A DNA stretch of 64,000 nt from Pseudoalteromonas flavipulchra NCIMB 2033 = ATCC BAA-314 (lineage in GTDB: Bacteria > Pseudomonadota > Gammaproteobacteria > Enterobacterales > Alteromonadaceae), in the NCBI GenBank assembly GCA_000814665.1, contig JWIH01000020.1:310001-374000 (forward strand). Direction: 5' to 3'. Below, piece by piece: positions 16,671-25,731 of the stretch; position 1 is the stretch's first letter; each line of letters starts with the position of its first letter. The position numbers and the translations under genes are program-made. The notes under the pieces are model-generated. The model had not been told where the DNA came from and did not search any database. It was given only the letters and a program-made list of their open reading frames with translations.

Positions 16671-17963
16671 ATGAATTTCAAAACTAGCCTTTTGGCCTCA
16701 TTTGTTGGATTAGTATTTGCGGCTCCGACATTGGCTGCTCCAAAAAACATTATTTATATGATTGGCGACGGTATGGGGCCGGCTTACACTACGGGCTACC
16801 GTTATTTTAAAGATGACCCTTCAACGAAAGTGGTTGACCCAACGGTTTTTGACGCTATTTTGGTAGGTATGGCGCATACCTACCCAGACGACGACACGGT
16901 TGTAACAGACAGTGCTGCGGGCGCAACCGCCTTAAGTACAGGAACTAAAAGCTATAATGGCGCAATTGCGGTAGATACCCATAAAGAACATTTGGAAACA
17001 ATGCTTGAAGTGGCGAAAAGAAAAGGTAAAACAACCGCGCTTGTTGCCACATCGCAAATCAACCACGCAACACCTGCAAGTTTCGCGTCTCATAATGAAT
17101 CGCGTCGCAACTATGACGACATTGCCAATGATTACATCGACAATAAAATCGCAGGAAAATTACCTGTAGATCTTATGCTTGGTGGTGGCACTAAATACTT
17201 CATTCGTGAAGATAGAAACCTAGTTAATGAATTTAAAGACGCAGGTTATCAATACGTCGATGCTTTATCTAAGCTTGATACGCTAAATAAAATTCCTGCG
17301 ATGGGTCTGTTCGCAGAAGTAGGTCTGCCATTCGCAATTGATGAAGAGCCGCAGCGCCTAACTAAAATGACTAAAACGGCTTTATCATTATTGGAAAACC
17401 AGAATGATAAAGGCTTCTTCTTAATGATTGAAGGTAGTCAGATTGACTGGTGTGGACATGCCAATGATATCGCTTGTGCTATGCATGAAATGGACGACTT
17501 TGCAGAGTCAATTAAGCTGGCAAAGGCTTTTGTTGATAACAACCCAGACACTATCTTGGTGATCACAGCAGATCACTCTACCGGTGGATTAACGCTTGGT
17601 GCGAATGGTCAGTATCGCTGGGAGCGTGATGTGATCGCTAAAGTGAAAGGTTCAGCGGGCGAGATAGCAAAAGCACTTGCAAAGACAAAAGACGTTAAAG
17701 CAACATGGCAAGATCTCACAGGTCTTGAGTATGATAGTGTGACTGAGCTAAAAGTAAAAGAAGCACGTTCACAAGGTCCGAAGGCGCTTAGTGTTGTCGT
17801 AAAAGAGGCAATTAGTGATGCATCTTTCACCGGTTGGACAACGGGTGGTCACACCGCTATCGATGTACAAGTGTTTGCCCATGGTAAAGGTAAAGAAGCG
17901 TTCATTGGCTCGCAAAACAATACCGCAATTGCTGATAAACTGATTGGATTTATTAAAAAGTAA
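16671..17963 (+). CDS. Alkaline phosphatase, secreted (PhoA family)
   Basis: The 430-aa protein has a clear Sec signal peptide (MNFKTSLLASFVGLVFAAP, cleavage near Ala22/Ala23). The metal site motif is MIGDGMGP. The nucleophile serine lies in the VVTDSAAGATA segment. Further metal ligands lie in EGSQIDWCGHAND and ITADHSTGGL, and WTTGGHTAIDV supplies the final histidine. It hydrolyses phosphomonoesters in the periplasm to release phosphate. The ATG follows GGGAATAACA, a reasonable ribosome-binding site. I could not find a convincing Pho box upstream. A hairpin terminator at 17991 follows. Confidence 0.95.
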   Translation: MNFKTSLLASFVGLVFAAPTLAAPKNIIYMIGDGMGPAYTTGYRYFKDDPSTKVVDPTVFDAILVGMAHTYPDDDTVVTDSAAGATALSTGTKSYNGAIAVDTHKEHLETMLEVAKRKGKTTALVATSQINHATPASFASHNESRRNYDDIANDYIDNKIAGKLPVDLMLGGGTKYFIREDRNLVNEFKDAGYQYVDALSKLDTLNKIPAMGLFAEVGLPFAIDEEPQRLTKMTKTALSLLENQNDKGFFLMIEGSQIDWCGHANDIACAMHEMDDFAESIKLAKAFVDNNPDTILVITADHSTGGLTLGANGQYRWERDVIAKVKGSAGEIAKALAKTKDVKATWQDLTGLEYDSVTELKVKEARSQGPKALSVVVKEAISDASFTGWTTGGHTAIDVQVFAHGKGKEAFIGSQNNTAIADKLIGFIKK

Positions 17964-17990
17964 AAATCTTCATCTACTATTCCAAACAAA

Positions 17991-18014
17991 AAAGGTCAGC
18001 ATTTGCTGACCTTT
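17991..18014. terminator. Bidirectional terminator
   Basis: AAAGGTCAGC (17991-18000) pairs with GCTGACCTTT (18005-18014) around ATTT. It lies between the convergent alkaline phosphatase and the gene ending at 18040, with A/T flanks serving both directions. Confidence 0.85.
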
Positions 18015-18039
18015 ATGTTATCGAGTCTTGGAAGAGGTA

Positions 18040-18336
18040 TTACGCGTAAACAGAAACGCCAATCATACTTTTGATCTCATCTCGTCTTGCTTCCGTTGCA
18101 ATTGCTTTGTATTCACTAATTGCTTGTCCAGTACGAAAGTTAGGTCGGTCGTAGATAGTCGAACGTTGCTGCGATTGGAACTGCTCAACCAACGCAATGC
18201 CCTTTTCACTGGTTTTAATCTGAGCGGTATTGAGCTTAGCCGTATTTCCTTCATCAATAGCAGTGCTCACCGCCTTTTTAGGCTGTGGCTTTACTTGATA
18301 TGTACCTGCTTGTTGAATGATTGAATTTAGTTTCAC
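18040..18336 (-). CDS. Small conserved hypothetical protein
   Basis: This is a 98-aa soluble protein without signal peptide or recognised domain. It is rich in Lys, Gln and Ser, has a predicted helical middle (TSEKGIALVEQFQSQQR), and ends RRDEIKSMIGVSVYA. Short proteins with a very similar tail (…DE…LVGV(D/S)(L/V)YA) occur next to tsaB or dinG-like genes in Shewanella and Vibrio, as I recall, and are sometimes mislabelled as partition proteins. It lies 44 bp downstream of tsaB on the same strand, followed by a bidirectional terminator, so it is probably the last gene of the yoaA-tsaB unit. The function is unknown. Confidence 0.75.
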   Translation of the reverse strand: MKLNSIIQQAGTYQVKPQPKKAVSTAIDEGNTAKLNTAQIKTSEKGIALVEQFQSQQRSTIYDRPNFRTGQAISEYKAIATEARRDEIKSMIGVSVYA

Positions 18337-18380
18337 GGTTTAGCTCAATAAATACGATATGCTTGTATAAAAATACGCCT

Positions 18381-19067
18381 TTATTCTCGACCTGGCAACT
18401 TTTTCCACGTCACAGTATCTCTTACATATTGCGGCTGGGCGTCAGCTGCATCCACAGATAAGCCTTGTGTGAAACTATCGTCGGCTATAAACAGCATGTA
18501 ATAAGCATCCGGTAACGTGATATTGTCAATGATTTCGCATTCAAGCTGTGTGGCAAGCTCTGAGAATGCTTGCCATCCTGTACCAACACCGGCCGCGCCA
18601 CTTGATGTAAAGTCGATATTTTCAGGTTTAATAACTGTTTCTTCGGTGCTTGGTTGAATAACACCACGAGTTTCGCCATTGTATTGGCATAAGTAGATCT
18701 CACCCATACGTGCATCTATTGCCGACACTACGCTGGACTTGCCTGCTTCCATGTATGCCTGTTGCGCCATCGCCTGCAAAGTTGAAACACCAACTAACGT
18801 AAGACCTGAAGAATATGCTAAGCCTTGCGCAACCGCTGTACTTATTCTCACCCCAGTGAAGCTGCCAGGCCCACGTCCAAATACAATGCCATCAAGCTCA
18901 CTAAGGGTGATATCGGCTTCGCGTAAAATACGTTCAACTAAGGGAAGTATCTTTTGGCTATGCTGCTGTGGGCAAACCTCGAAGTGGCGAATAAACTTGC
19001 CTTCATAGTGCAATGCAATACTGAGTGCTTCGGTGGAGGCGTCTATGGCCAACAGGTTATTTTTCAT
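18381..19067 (-). CDS. tsaB: tRNA threonylcarbamoyladenosine biosynthesis protein TsaB
   Basis: This is a 228-aa ASKHA-fold protein. It begins MKNNLLAIDASTEALSIAL and contains HSQKILPLVE and the signature GRGPGSFTGVRI near residue 65. TsaB works with TsaC, TsaD and TsaE to make t6A37 in ANN-decoding tRNAs. The ATG at 19067 is preferred over the upstream TTG at 19076. It overlaps the helicase stop by 11 bp, so the two are translationally coupled. The yoaA-tsaB arrangement is conserved in gammaproteobacteria including E. coli (yeaZ next to yoaA). Confidence 0.95.
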   Translation of the reverse strand: MKNNLLAIDASTEALSIALHYEGKFIRHFEVCPQQHSQKILPLVERILREADITLSELDGIVFGRGPGSFTGVRISTAVAQGLAYSSGLTLVGVSTLQAMAQQAYMEAGKSSVVSAIDARMGEIYLCQYNGETRGVIQPSTEETVIKPENIDFTSSGAAGVGTGWQAFSELATQLECEIIDNITLPDAYYMLFIADDSFTQGLSVDAADAQPQYVRDTVTWKKLPGRE

Positions 19068-20979
19068 TTTTATCAATATTCTCTAAAAATCGAATTGCCT
19101 TATTTATGTCTCTCGTGCGAGACATATCAGGCAAACTACTTAAAAACGTCTGGCCGTATTTTCTCGTAACTAAGCGATTATCGCAAATAATCAGTACACC
19201 TTTATCGGTAGCATCACGAATTAATCGCCCAACCCCCTGTTTCAACGCGATAACAGCTTGGGGGAGTTGTATTGCATCAAAGGGTTCTAATCCACGCATT
19301 TCAGCGTCTCGCATGCGCGCTTGCAGCAAAGGATCATCTGGTGATGCAAATGGTAGCTTATCAATGACAACACAACTCAAAGTGTCACCTCTCACATCCA
19401 CGCCTTCCCAAAAAGAAGCTGTACCAAGTAGTACGGCGTTACCGTGTCGAATAAATTGCTCTAAAATTATCCGTTTCGATGCTTGACCCTGCATAAATAT
19501 GGGATATTGCAGTGCCGTATTAAGCCCTTCGTACACTAAATGCATCGCGCGATAACTGGTAAAGAGTAAAAATGTACGCCCTTTTGCAGCTTCAATCACC
19601 TGTTTTGCAAGCTTTACCAGCGCATGTGGCATTAAGTCGTCACGGGTTTCTGGCAAATAGCGTGGCAGGCATAGTAAAGCTTGCTGCTTATAGTCAAATG
19701 GACTATCAACAATAAATTGTGAGGTCGGTTTGAGTCCTAAGCTACGACTAAAGTGCTCTAGGGAGTTATCAACGGATAAGGTGGCTGAGGTAAATACAAA
19801 GCTTGCCTCAGTGGTTTTGACAATTTGTGCAAACTTACTTGATACATCAAGCGGCGTGATATGAATAGATAAAAAGCGTCTTGTGGTTTCGAACCAGTAA
19901 CTAAATCCAGTTTGACTGGTATCAAAGGCACGTTCAAACTGATTTTTAAAGGTCATGACCTTTTCAAATGGGTGTTCTATTTTTTCGCTTCTATCCAGAC
20001 AAAGTTTGAGCACTTTATAGAGAAAGTCTAAGTTAGCTATCACTCGATGCATGGCATCGCAAATCGGTTTATTCGCCAGCGCTTCACGCCAATCACCACG
20101 GGCACCATCGCCACCAAATACCAAACGCAAATCGGCGACGCTGGTTTCCAATTTATTGAGTGTTTTGCCAAGTTGCAACATATCTGGAATATCAGAACGG
20201 TAGATCACCCTTAAATCGTTAATAAGTGCCTGCAAAGCTTTAGTGCTGATAGTCTCACCAAAATAGTCACTGGCTATTTCTGGTAATTGATGTGCTTCAT
20301 CGAAGATATAGCTATCCGCGGTTGGCATGAGCTCCGCAAAGCCTAAATCTTTTACGGCCATATCGGCAAAAAATAAATGATGATTGATCACCACAACATC
20401 GGCATCGACTGCCTTTAATCTTGCCTTTCGGATATAACAGTCTTCGTAGTCTGGGCACTCTTTCCCTAAACAGTTATCTGCAGTTGAGGTAACGTAGGGT
20501 AATACCTTTGCGTCTTCTTCGATACCCACACAGTCGGCTAAGTCTCCACTGTGTGTTTCAGAAGCGAACTTTGCAACCATGGCAAGTTGGTGCATAACAT
20601 CTGGGTCGTCGGTTGGCACATGGCTCAAATGCTGTGATAAACGATAAGGGCAAAGGTAATTGGCCCTACCCTTTAGCAAAGTGACTTTTTTCCCACTGCC
20701 AAGCACCTTTTTTAGGGTCGGCACGTCACGATGGAATAATTGCTCTTGCAAGGCCTTAGAGCCGGTTGAGACGATGACTTTACCTTTAGACTGAAAGGCA
20801 GGAATAAGATAGGCAAACGTTTTCCCCGTTCCTGTTCCTGCTTCGGCGATGCATTGTCCACCATTTTGTATGGTTTCTTCTACCGCAATAGCCATATCAA
20901 TTTGGGGCTGTCTTGGTTGATAGCCCGGGAAATGCTGGGCTAAAGGCCCCGTAGAAGAGAAAGTCGTAGATACAGCCAA
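19057..20979 (-). CDS. yoaA: DinG-family ATP-dependent DNA helicase YoaA
   Basis: The 640-aa superfamily 2 XPD/DinG-like helicase has Walker A AEAGTGTGKT, DEAH box FDEAHQLPE, and helicase motifs including SATL and a QGVGRLIR arginine finger. Four cysteines between Walker A and the DEAH box (CPYRL, CVGIEE, CLGKECPDYEDC) match the Fe-S cluster of the family. It unwinds 5'-3' and in E. coli partners with the HolC replication clamp-loader subunit in damage tolerance. The start is TTG at 20979, chosen because the conserved N-terminus GPLAQHFPGYQPRQPQ begins just after it and no ATG or GTG is available. The ribosome-binding site is poor. Confidence 0.93.
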   Translation of the reverse strand: MAVSTTFSSTGPLAQHFPGYQPRQPQIDMAIAVEETIQNGGQCIAEAGTGTGKTFAYLIPAFQSKGKVIVSTGSKALQEQLFHRDVPTLKKVLGSGKKVTLLKGRANYLCPYRLSQHLSHVPTDDPDVMHQLAMVAKFASETHSGDLADCVGIEEDAKVLPYVTSTADNCLGKECPDYEDCYIRKARLKAVDADVVVINHHLFFADMAVKDLGFAELMPTADSYIFDEAHQLPEIASDYFGETISTKALQALINDLRVIYRSDIPDMLQLGKTLNKLETSVADLRLVFGGDGARGDWREALANKPICDAMHRVIANLDFLYKVLKLCLDRSEKIEHPFEKVMTFKNQFERAFDTSQTGFSYWFETTRRFLSIHITPLDVSSKFAQIVKTTEASFVFTSATLSVDNSLEHFSRSLGLKPTSQFIVDSPFDYKQQALLCLPRYLPETRDDLMPHALVKLAKQVIEAAKGRTFLLFTSYRAMHLVYEGLNTALQYPIFMQGQASKRIILEQFIRHGNAVLLGTASFWEGVDVRGDTLSCVVIDKLPFASPDDPLLQARMRDAEMRGLEPFDAIQLPQAVIALKQGVGRLIRDATDKGVLIICDNRLVTRKYGQTFLSSLPDMSRTRDINKAIRFLENIDKNEK

Positions 20980-21069
20980 AGTAATGTAGTTTACAAACAG
21001 ACAGGTCGCGAAATTGTATGTGGCTAAGCATCAAATCGCAACCGCTGTTTGGCAATAACTGAGTGTGGA

Positions 21070-21229
21070 TACCAATTGAATTAATTCTCTAATCAATTTG
21101 AAGGGTGAAATAGCATATTAGCTTCGTTAAAAACTTCTCATTTAGAACAACTAAATAGCAAAATTTTTGCCTAGCTACTAAAGCTATTTCCCCGCTTCGA
21201 AATAGATCATTTACTTAATACAACTGATA
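21070..21229. repeat. Palindromic MITE-like repeat element, copy 1
   Basis: This 160-bp non-coding element has imperfect terminal inverted repeats (TACCAATTGAATTAA at the left end, and TATCAGTTGTATTAA as the complement of the right end). An inner inverted pair (TTTGAAGGGTGAAATAGC and its near complement) is followed by a central TTTAGAACAACTAAATAG block. A second copy in the same orientation lies at 40398-40556, with high identity through the core. The right end directly abuts the stop codon of the gene ending at 21230. There is no transposase, so it is non-autonomous if mobile. Confidence 0.85.
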
Positions 21230-21574
21230 TTACCTGTTAAGTTGTCGTTTAACCTTAATCATACCTACCCCACAAATAATGAAATACACGAGATACAAAG
21301 CGATGCGGTTAAGCCAAGTAGGTTCTGGCGAAGGCATGATAACACGCAAGTAATCGTTCAAAACCAGCATACCGACACCGACAATGATTGCTGTCAATTG
21401 AAAGTGGCGGTGATTGGCTGAAGAAATGGTAAACAAGGAAACTAGGAGCAGTACAAGGCTTAAGTAAAATGCTAAAACAGCCATGCTACCAGGCACAACA
21501 CTGGGGGCTAACGCTAGCGCAGACAGACCTACAACGAGCCAACCTACGAGATTTTTTACTGATTTATACGACAT
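21230..21574 (-). CDS. Small integral membrane protein, unknown
   Basis: The 114-aa protein is predicted to have four transmembrane helices (about residues 9-25, 30-50, 58-78 and 92-108) and short loops, with a basic C-terminus (KVKRQLNR). The ATG at 21574 is chosen because AAGGAG lies 7 bases upstream; the longer in-frame extension lacks this. The TAA stop is immediately followed by the terminal inverted repeat of the palindromic element, so the true ancestral C-terminus may have been altered by its insertion. I do not recognise the family. Nothing in the sequence indicates a function beyond membrane residence. Confidence 0.72.
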   Translation of the reverse strand: MSYKSVKNLVGWLVVGLSALALAPSVVPGSMAVLAFYLSLVLLLVSLFTISSANHRHFQLTAIIVGVGMLVLNDYLRVIMPSPEPTWLNRIALYLVYFIICGVGMIKVKRQLNR

Positions 21575-21852
21575 GTTATTTCTCCTTAAATAAATGGTCG
21601 TTAATTTATGCAACCTTGTTTGATGTATTGAATACAAACAGAACTATCAAATGTATCGGTATCGAAACAGAACATGGCGAGTGTATCGATAATGGCACGC
21701 AAAATACAGTAAGAGTAAAGCGATAACAGCCTACATCATATTGATTGTATGAATAAAAATATAAAAAGTAAAAGCTGGTATCAAAACTGCAAATTAAGCT
21801 TACGTTAGAAAACACACAATAGTGATAATGGACACACTAAAAAGGACACAAC

Positions 21853-22857
21853 ATGTTTATTAAGTCGCTTATATATACCTCTTGCACGGTTATTATTTTG
21901 TATAGTGCTTTAACATATGCACAGCAACCCAATTCTCAAATAACAATGCTGGAGTCTGCTTTTTATCATCGTCAGTATCAGCAAGTCACTAAAATGCTTA
22001 ACACGCTAAACGATAAAGAGCTTGATGCTGAAATAATGGCCGTGTCAGTTTCGGTTGCGCAAAATGATGATAATAAAGAAACACTGTTAAACACCTTAAT
22101 TAAGCGCCATATAGACAATGCAAAGGTGCATTTTACTGCGGGTAATTTATGGTATCAAATTAAACAGCAGTCAAACCTTTTTAATAAACTTAGCTTAGTT
22201 GAAAAGTCTAACAAGCACTTTATAAGAGCCGCAGAATTGGCGCCAAATAATCCTGAGTACTTAGTATCTGCAGCGAAAGCATTAGCTATAGAAAGTGGCT
22301 TTTGGGATTCTGAAAAAAAAGCATCAAAAGCGATAGTTGATAGGCTAAAAGCAATGGATGACCGTTACTATAACTTGGCTTTGATGGATTACTTACAAAA
22401 CACACAAAATGAAGAGTTAGCCCTAAAAACGGTAGCTTCTGTGGGTCAACATTATGCACAAGATATCGTTTTGATCCATCGAGCTGCTAACTTATTGTGG
22501 ACTTTTTCAGCGAAAGACGTAGCGCAGCGTTTATTCACTAACGGGTGCCTGATTGAGCATATCGCATTAAGCCAACTACCAACGTGGAGAGATGCTTGTA
22601 TTTCATCGGCTTATTTAGCGCTTCAGCAACACGGTGATAAGCGTAGGGCTGTTGACGCTATGGAACACTTATTGGAAAAAGAGCGAGTACAGGATGAGCA
22701 GCATATAGAGTATTTAATGCTTCAGGCTGAGTTGTACCGGGAGCTCAAACAAAGCGAAAAGGCTAGAAGTGCCTACCTTCAGGCATTGAATCTCACCAAA
22801 GAGCGTTCAATTGAGCGAGATGTTCACCGGGCTCTCGCTGGACTAGACGATACATAA
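21853..22857 (+). CDS. Secreted TPR-like protein, unknown
   Basis: The 334-aa protein has a signal peptide (MFIKSLIYTSCTVIILYSAL, cleavage after TYA). The remainder is all-helical with degenerate tetratricopeptide-like units, for example SNKHFIRAAELAPNNPEYLVSAAKAL (residues about 117-142) and the C-terminal AELYRELKQSEKARSAYLQAL. Such proteins act as periplasmic scaffolds. The ATG has AAAGGACACAAC upstream, a good ribosome-binding site. It is a monocistronic gene between an AT-rich gap and a convergent small gene. The domain call is moderate and the function unknown. Confidence 0.75.
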   Translation: MFIKSLIYTSCTVIILYSALTYAQQPNSQITMLESAFYHRQYQQVTKMLNTLNDKELDAEIMAVSVSVAQNDDNKETLLNTLIKRHIDNAKVHFTAGNLWYQIKQQSNLFNKLSLVEKSNKHFIRAAELAPNNPEYLVSAAKALAIESGFWDSEKKASKAIVDRLKAMDDRYYNLALMDYLQNTQNEELALKTVASVGQHYAQDIVLIHRAANLLWTFSAKDVAQRLFTNGCLIEHIALSQLPTWRDACISSAYLALQQHGDKRRAVDAMEHLLEKERVQDEQHIEYLMLQAELYRELKQSEKARSAYLQALNLTKERSIERDVHRALAGLDDT

Positions 22858-22949
22858 GCTGGGTTCGAAAAAGCGGGTGGGATATGTTGGGGAATAGATA
22901 TACCCTGGTATCGAAAGATGTTCAACAGGTTATTTTATGCAAAATAAAT

Positions 22950-23195
22950 CTACGCCCATGTATCTAGATTCTCACCCTTATGTTCTTCGTGAGATTTTTC
23001 CTCCTCATCCTCTTCATCTTCGCTTTCTTTAATTTTTTCATGCTCAGCAGCTTGGCGTTTAAGTTCGATCTCGGTTTTTAGATCTTTCTTAACTTTTTCA
23101 ATCTTATAGTGCTGCACACCAGCTACATGAAATGCAGACTTATGAGTTACATCTAGCCGTACGATTGGGCCTAAAAAAGGTTTGAATGCATCCAT
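22950..23195 (-). CDS. Small charged hypothetical protein
   Basis: This is an 81-aa protein. The first 35 residues look folded (MDAFKPFLGPIVRLDVTHKSAFHVAGVQHY). The rest is a charged Lys/Glu helix with a run of acidic residues (ESEDEEDEEEK), probably coiled-coil or disordered. The ATG at 23195 is preferred to the GTG at 23207 because GGGGG sits 5 bases upstream of it. It lies divergently from the his operon. No family is recognised. Confidence 0.65.
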   Translation of the reverse strand: MDAFKPFLGPIVRLDVTHKSAFHVAGVQHYKIEKVKKDLKTEIELKRQAAEHEKIKESEDEEDEEEKSHEEHKGENLDTWA

Positions 23196-23275
23196 CTGTT
23201 CCCCCACTAACCTACTGTTGGTCTTACTTATTATCGGCTGTTATAAGCTATTCTTTAATTTGCGTTAAAAAATGA

Positions 23276-23304
23276 TTGCCAAGTAGAACAAAATTATGTT
23301 TATC
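23276..23304 (+). promoter_or_regulatory. Candidate sigma-70 promoter of the his operon
   Basis: TTGCCA (23276-23281) and TTTATC (23299-23304) are separated by 17 bp and lie about 45 bp before the hisL start. The -10 is weak, and other AT-rich hexamers nearby could serve. Confidence 0.4.
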
Positions 23305-23350
23305 TATAAATGAACTTTTTGAACAGCAGATATATTACAAAGGTAACATC

Positions 23351-23401
23351 ATGCTAATGACACTGACAGCAATTCATCATCACCATCATCATACGGGATA
23401 A
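23351..23401 (+). CDS. hisL: his operon leader peptide
   Basis: This short open frame encodes 16 residues, MLMTLTAIHHHHHHTG, with six consecutive His codons (mixed CAT/CAC). It is preceded by AAGGTAACATC as ribosome-binding site. It is followed by mutually exclusive RNA hairpins and a Rho-independent terminator before hisG. This is the classical histidine attenuation leader: stalling at His codons when charged tRNA-His is scarce favours the antiterminator. It is too short for most automated gene calls. Confidence 0.95.
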   Translation: MLMTLTAIHHHHHHTG

Positions 23402-23506
23402 CCTGTCAGTTATTTCGCTGGTGGGTTATTCCTTAAAGGAACCTCCGGCGAAGCAAAAAGTATAGTCAAAGTTTATTTCGCCCCGAGGTTCCGCCTCGGG
23501 GTTTTT
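23362..23506 (+). promoter_or_regulatory. Histidine attenuator
   Basis: ACTGACAG (23362-23369, inside hisL) can pair with CTGTCAGT (23403-23410). GGAACCTC (23439-23446) can pair with GAGGTTCC (23485-23492) to form the antiterminator. The terminator stem CCCCGAGG (23481-23488) with CCTCGGGG (23494-23501) is followed by TTTTT and uses the same bases as the antiterminator. The three alternative pairings are visible directly and match known his attenuators. Confidence 0.92.
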
Positions 23507-23531
23507 CGTTTAAAGAATTAGGAAATAAATA

Positions 23532-24431
23532 ATGAGCAACAGCAACCGTTTAAGAATCGCAATCCAAAAATCAGGCCGTCTTTCAAAGGATTGCCAAGCC
23601 CTACTCAAACAACTTGGTGTAAAACTAAACCTACGTGAACAGCGTTTAATCGCCCACTCCACTAACATGCCTATTGACGTACTTAGAGTGCGTGATGACG
23701 ATATTCCAGGCCTTGTAATGGACGGCGTTTGTGATTTAGGCATTGTTGGCGAAAACGTGTTAGAAGAAGTTCAAGCTGAGCGTGTTCGCAACGAGCAGTT
23801 CGCTGAAGTCACTAAGCTTTCAAAACTGGACTTTGGTTTTTGCCGCCTAGCGCTGGCGTGGCCACAAGAGCTAGGTCAACAGGAAAAAGCGTGGTTTAAC
23901 GGCAAACGCATCGCAACCACCTACCCTGAGATTTTAAAGCAATATCTAAAACGTGAGAACATCGATGCTAGCGTGGTCATGTTAACGGGCTCGGTAGAAG
24001 TAGCACCTCGAGCAGGCCTTGCTGACGCGATTTGTGACTTAGTATCAACCGGTGCAACGCTTGAGGCTAATGGCCTTATGCAAGGCGATACCATCTTAGA
24101 ATCTAACGCTTGCCTCATTCAAAATGCAGCATTGACTGACCAAAGTAAGCTTGCACTGATCGATAAGCTAATGCCACGCCTTAAAGGGGTGAAACAAGCA
24201 AAAGAAAGCAAGTACATCATGATGCATGCACCAAAGAATAAGCTAGATGAAGTATGTGCGTTACTTCCAGGCACAGGCCAACCAACTTTACTTGCACTTG
24301 CTGGCAGCGATGAATATGTTGCACTTCACATGGTCAGCTCCGAAACCCTATTTTGGGAGACGATGGAAGAGTTAAAAGCGCTTGGTGCTAACTCGATTCT
24401 CGTCATGCCAATAGAAAAGATGATGGAGTAA
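23532..24431 (+). CDS. hisG: ATP phosphoribosyltransferase
   Basis: The 299-aa enzyme is the long, self-regulated form of HisG. It has the catalytic domain ([21 protein letters not shown], then [15 protein letters not shown] and [14 protein letters not shown]) and a C-terminal ACT-like regulatory domain (about residues 225-299), so no HisZ partner is needed. It joins ATP and PRPP in the first committed step of histidine synthesis and is normally inhibited by histidine. It is the first structural gene after the attenuator, 25 bp beyond the terminator T-run, with GGAAATAAATA before the ATG. Confidence 0.97.
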   Translation: MSNSNRLRIAIQKSGRLSKDCQALLKQLGVKLNLREQRLIAHSTNMPIDVLRVRDDDIPGLVMDGVCDLGIVGENVLEEVQAERVRNEQFAEVTKLSKLDFGFCRLALAWPQELGQQEKAWFNGKRIATTYPEILKQYLKRENIDASVVMLTGSVEVAPRAGLADAICDLVSTGATLEANGLMQGDTILESNACLIQNAALTDQSKLALIDKLMPRLKGVKQAKESKYIMMHAPKNKLDEVCALLPGTGQPTLLALAGSDEYVALHMVSSETLFWETMEELKALGANSILVMPIEKMME

Positions 24432-24435
24432 CAGC

Positions 24436-25731
24436 ATGTTTGATTGGCAGCAAGCCACCAGCGAGCAACGCAGCGAATGCTTGAGCCGTCCTGCGGTCAA
24501 AGTGGGTGATAAGGTAAAAGCGGCAGTTGAAAAGATAATTGATAACGTCGCTCGCAATGGTGACACCGCGTTACTAAGTTATGCCGAGCAGTTTGACGCC
24601 CGTGTTAGCCCAAGAATACGGGTAACAGGAACAGAACTTATTGAAAGCGAATTTGCGTTAGCACCTGAACTTAAAAGTGCTATTGACCAAGCGTATAGCA
24701 ACATTAAAAAGTTTCACCAGTTGCAGTTACCACAAAGCAAGAAAATAGAGACTCAGTCAGGTGTGACCTGCGAGCTCAGATATCAAGCGATAGAAGCCGT
24801 GGGTTTGTATGTACCTGGTGGTAGCGCGCCACTGCCTTCTTCTGTCTTGATGCAAGGGGTGTGTGCGCAGCTAAGTGGTGCAAAAACAATAGTGTTGGCG
24901 ACGCCAGTCAAAGGTGATTGCCAAATACATCCTGCGATTTTGTATGCGGCTAAATTGTGTGGTGTTACCGATGTGATTGAATGTGGTGGTGCAGGTGCAA
25001 TTGCTGCCATGGCGCTAGGTACTAACAGCGTACCAAAAGTGAACAAAATTTTTGGCCCAGGCAATAGCTTTGTCACAATGGCAAAACAGCTGCTTTCTCA
25101 GTCAGTGCCGGGACTTGCGATTGATATGCCGGCAGGCCCTTCGGAGGTGTTAGTGATTGCAGATAAGGGCGCTAACCCAGAATTTATCGCCGCCGATCTA
25201 CTTTCTCAAGCGGAGCATGGGGAAGACTCGCAAGTCATATTATTGGCGTCTGACAGTCAACTAATCGAAGAAACTGAAGCTGCAATCGAGCGTCAACTAA
25301 GCAAGCTTAGTCGCGCTGATATTGCCAGAGCTGCGCTTAAAAACAGCACGCTGATTTTAGTTGAGAGCATAGAGCAAGCATTTGAGATCTCAGCAGAGTA
25401 TGGGCCAGAGCACCTTATTTTACAGATAAGAGATGCAGAGCGTTTCCTGCCGCTAGTAAAAAACGCGGGCTCAGTATTTGTTGGTGACTATACGCCAGAA
25501 TCAGCAGGTGACTATGCGTCAGGCACCAACCATGTATTGCCGACCTATGGTTATTCAAAAACCTATTCAAGTTTAAATCTGATGGATTTTTATAAGGCTT
25601 ACACCGTGCAAAGCATTACTAAAGAAGGGTTGAGTAAGTTAAGCACAGCGATTTTACCTTTGGCACAAGCTGAGGGCCTAGATGCACACGCGAACGCCGT
25701 TAAAGTGAGGTTGGAGAATAATAATGACTAA
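24436..25731 (+). CDS. hisD: Histidinol dehydrogenase
   Basis: The 431-aa zinc enzyme oxidises L-histidinol to L-histidine in two NAD-dependent steps, the end of the pathway. Seen motifs include GLYVPGGSAPLPSSVLM, FGPGNSFVTMAK, the signature DMPAGPSEVLVIAD, and the zinc/catalytic region LLSQAEHGEDSQV. Late histidines lie in GPEHLILQI and SGTNHVLPT. It starts 4 bp after hisG and overlaps hisC by 8 bp. Confidence 0.97.
   Translation: MFDWQQATSEQRSECLSRPAVKVGDKVKAAVEKIIDNVARNGDTALLSYAEQFDARVSPRIRVTGTELIESEFALAPELKSAIDQAYSNIKKFHQLQLPQSKKIETQSGVTCELRYQAIEAVGLYVPGGSAPLPSSVLMQGVCAQLSGAKTIVLATPVKGDCQIHPAILYAAKLCGVTDVIECGGAGAIAAMALGTNSVPKVNKIFGPGNSFVTMAKQLLSQSVPGLAIDMPAGPSEVLVIADKGANPEFIAADLLSQAEHGEDSQVILLASDSQLIEETEAAIERQLSKLSRADIARAALKNSTLILVESIEQAFEISAEYGPEHLILQIRDAERFLPLVKNAGSVFVGDYTPESAGDYASGTNHVLPTYGYSKTYSSLNLMDFYKAYTVQSITKEGLSKLSTAILPLAQAEGLDAHANAVKVRLENNND

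Noticed and set aside
20979..21005. Possible LexA box before the DinG/YoaA helicase
   Set aside because: The sequence shows CTGT but not the partner ACAG at the right distance; the second half does not match.
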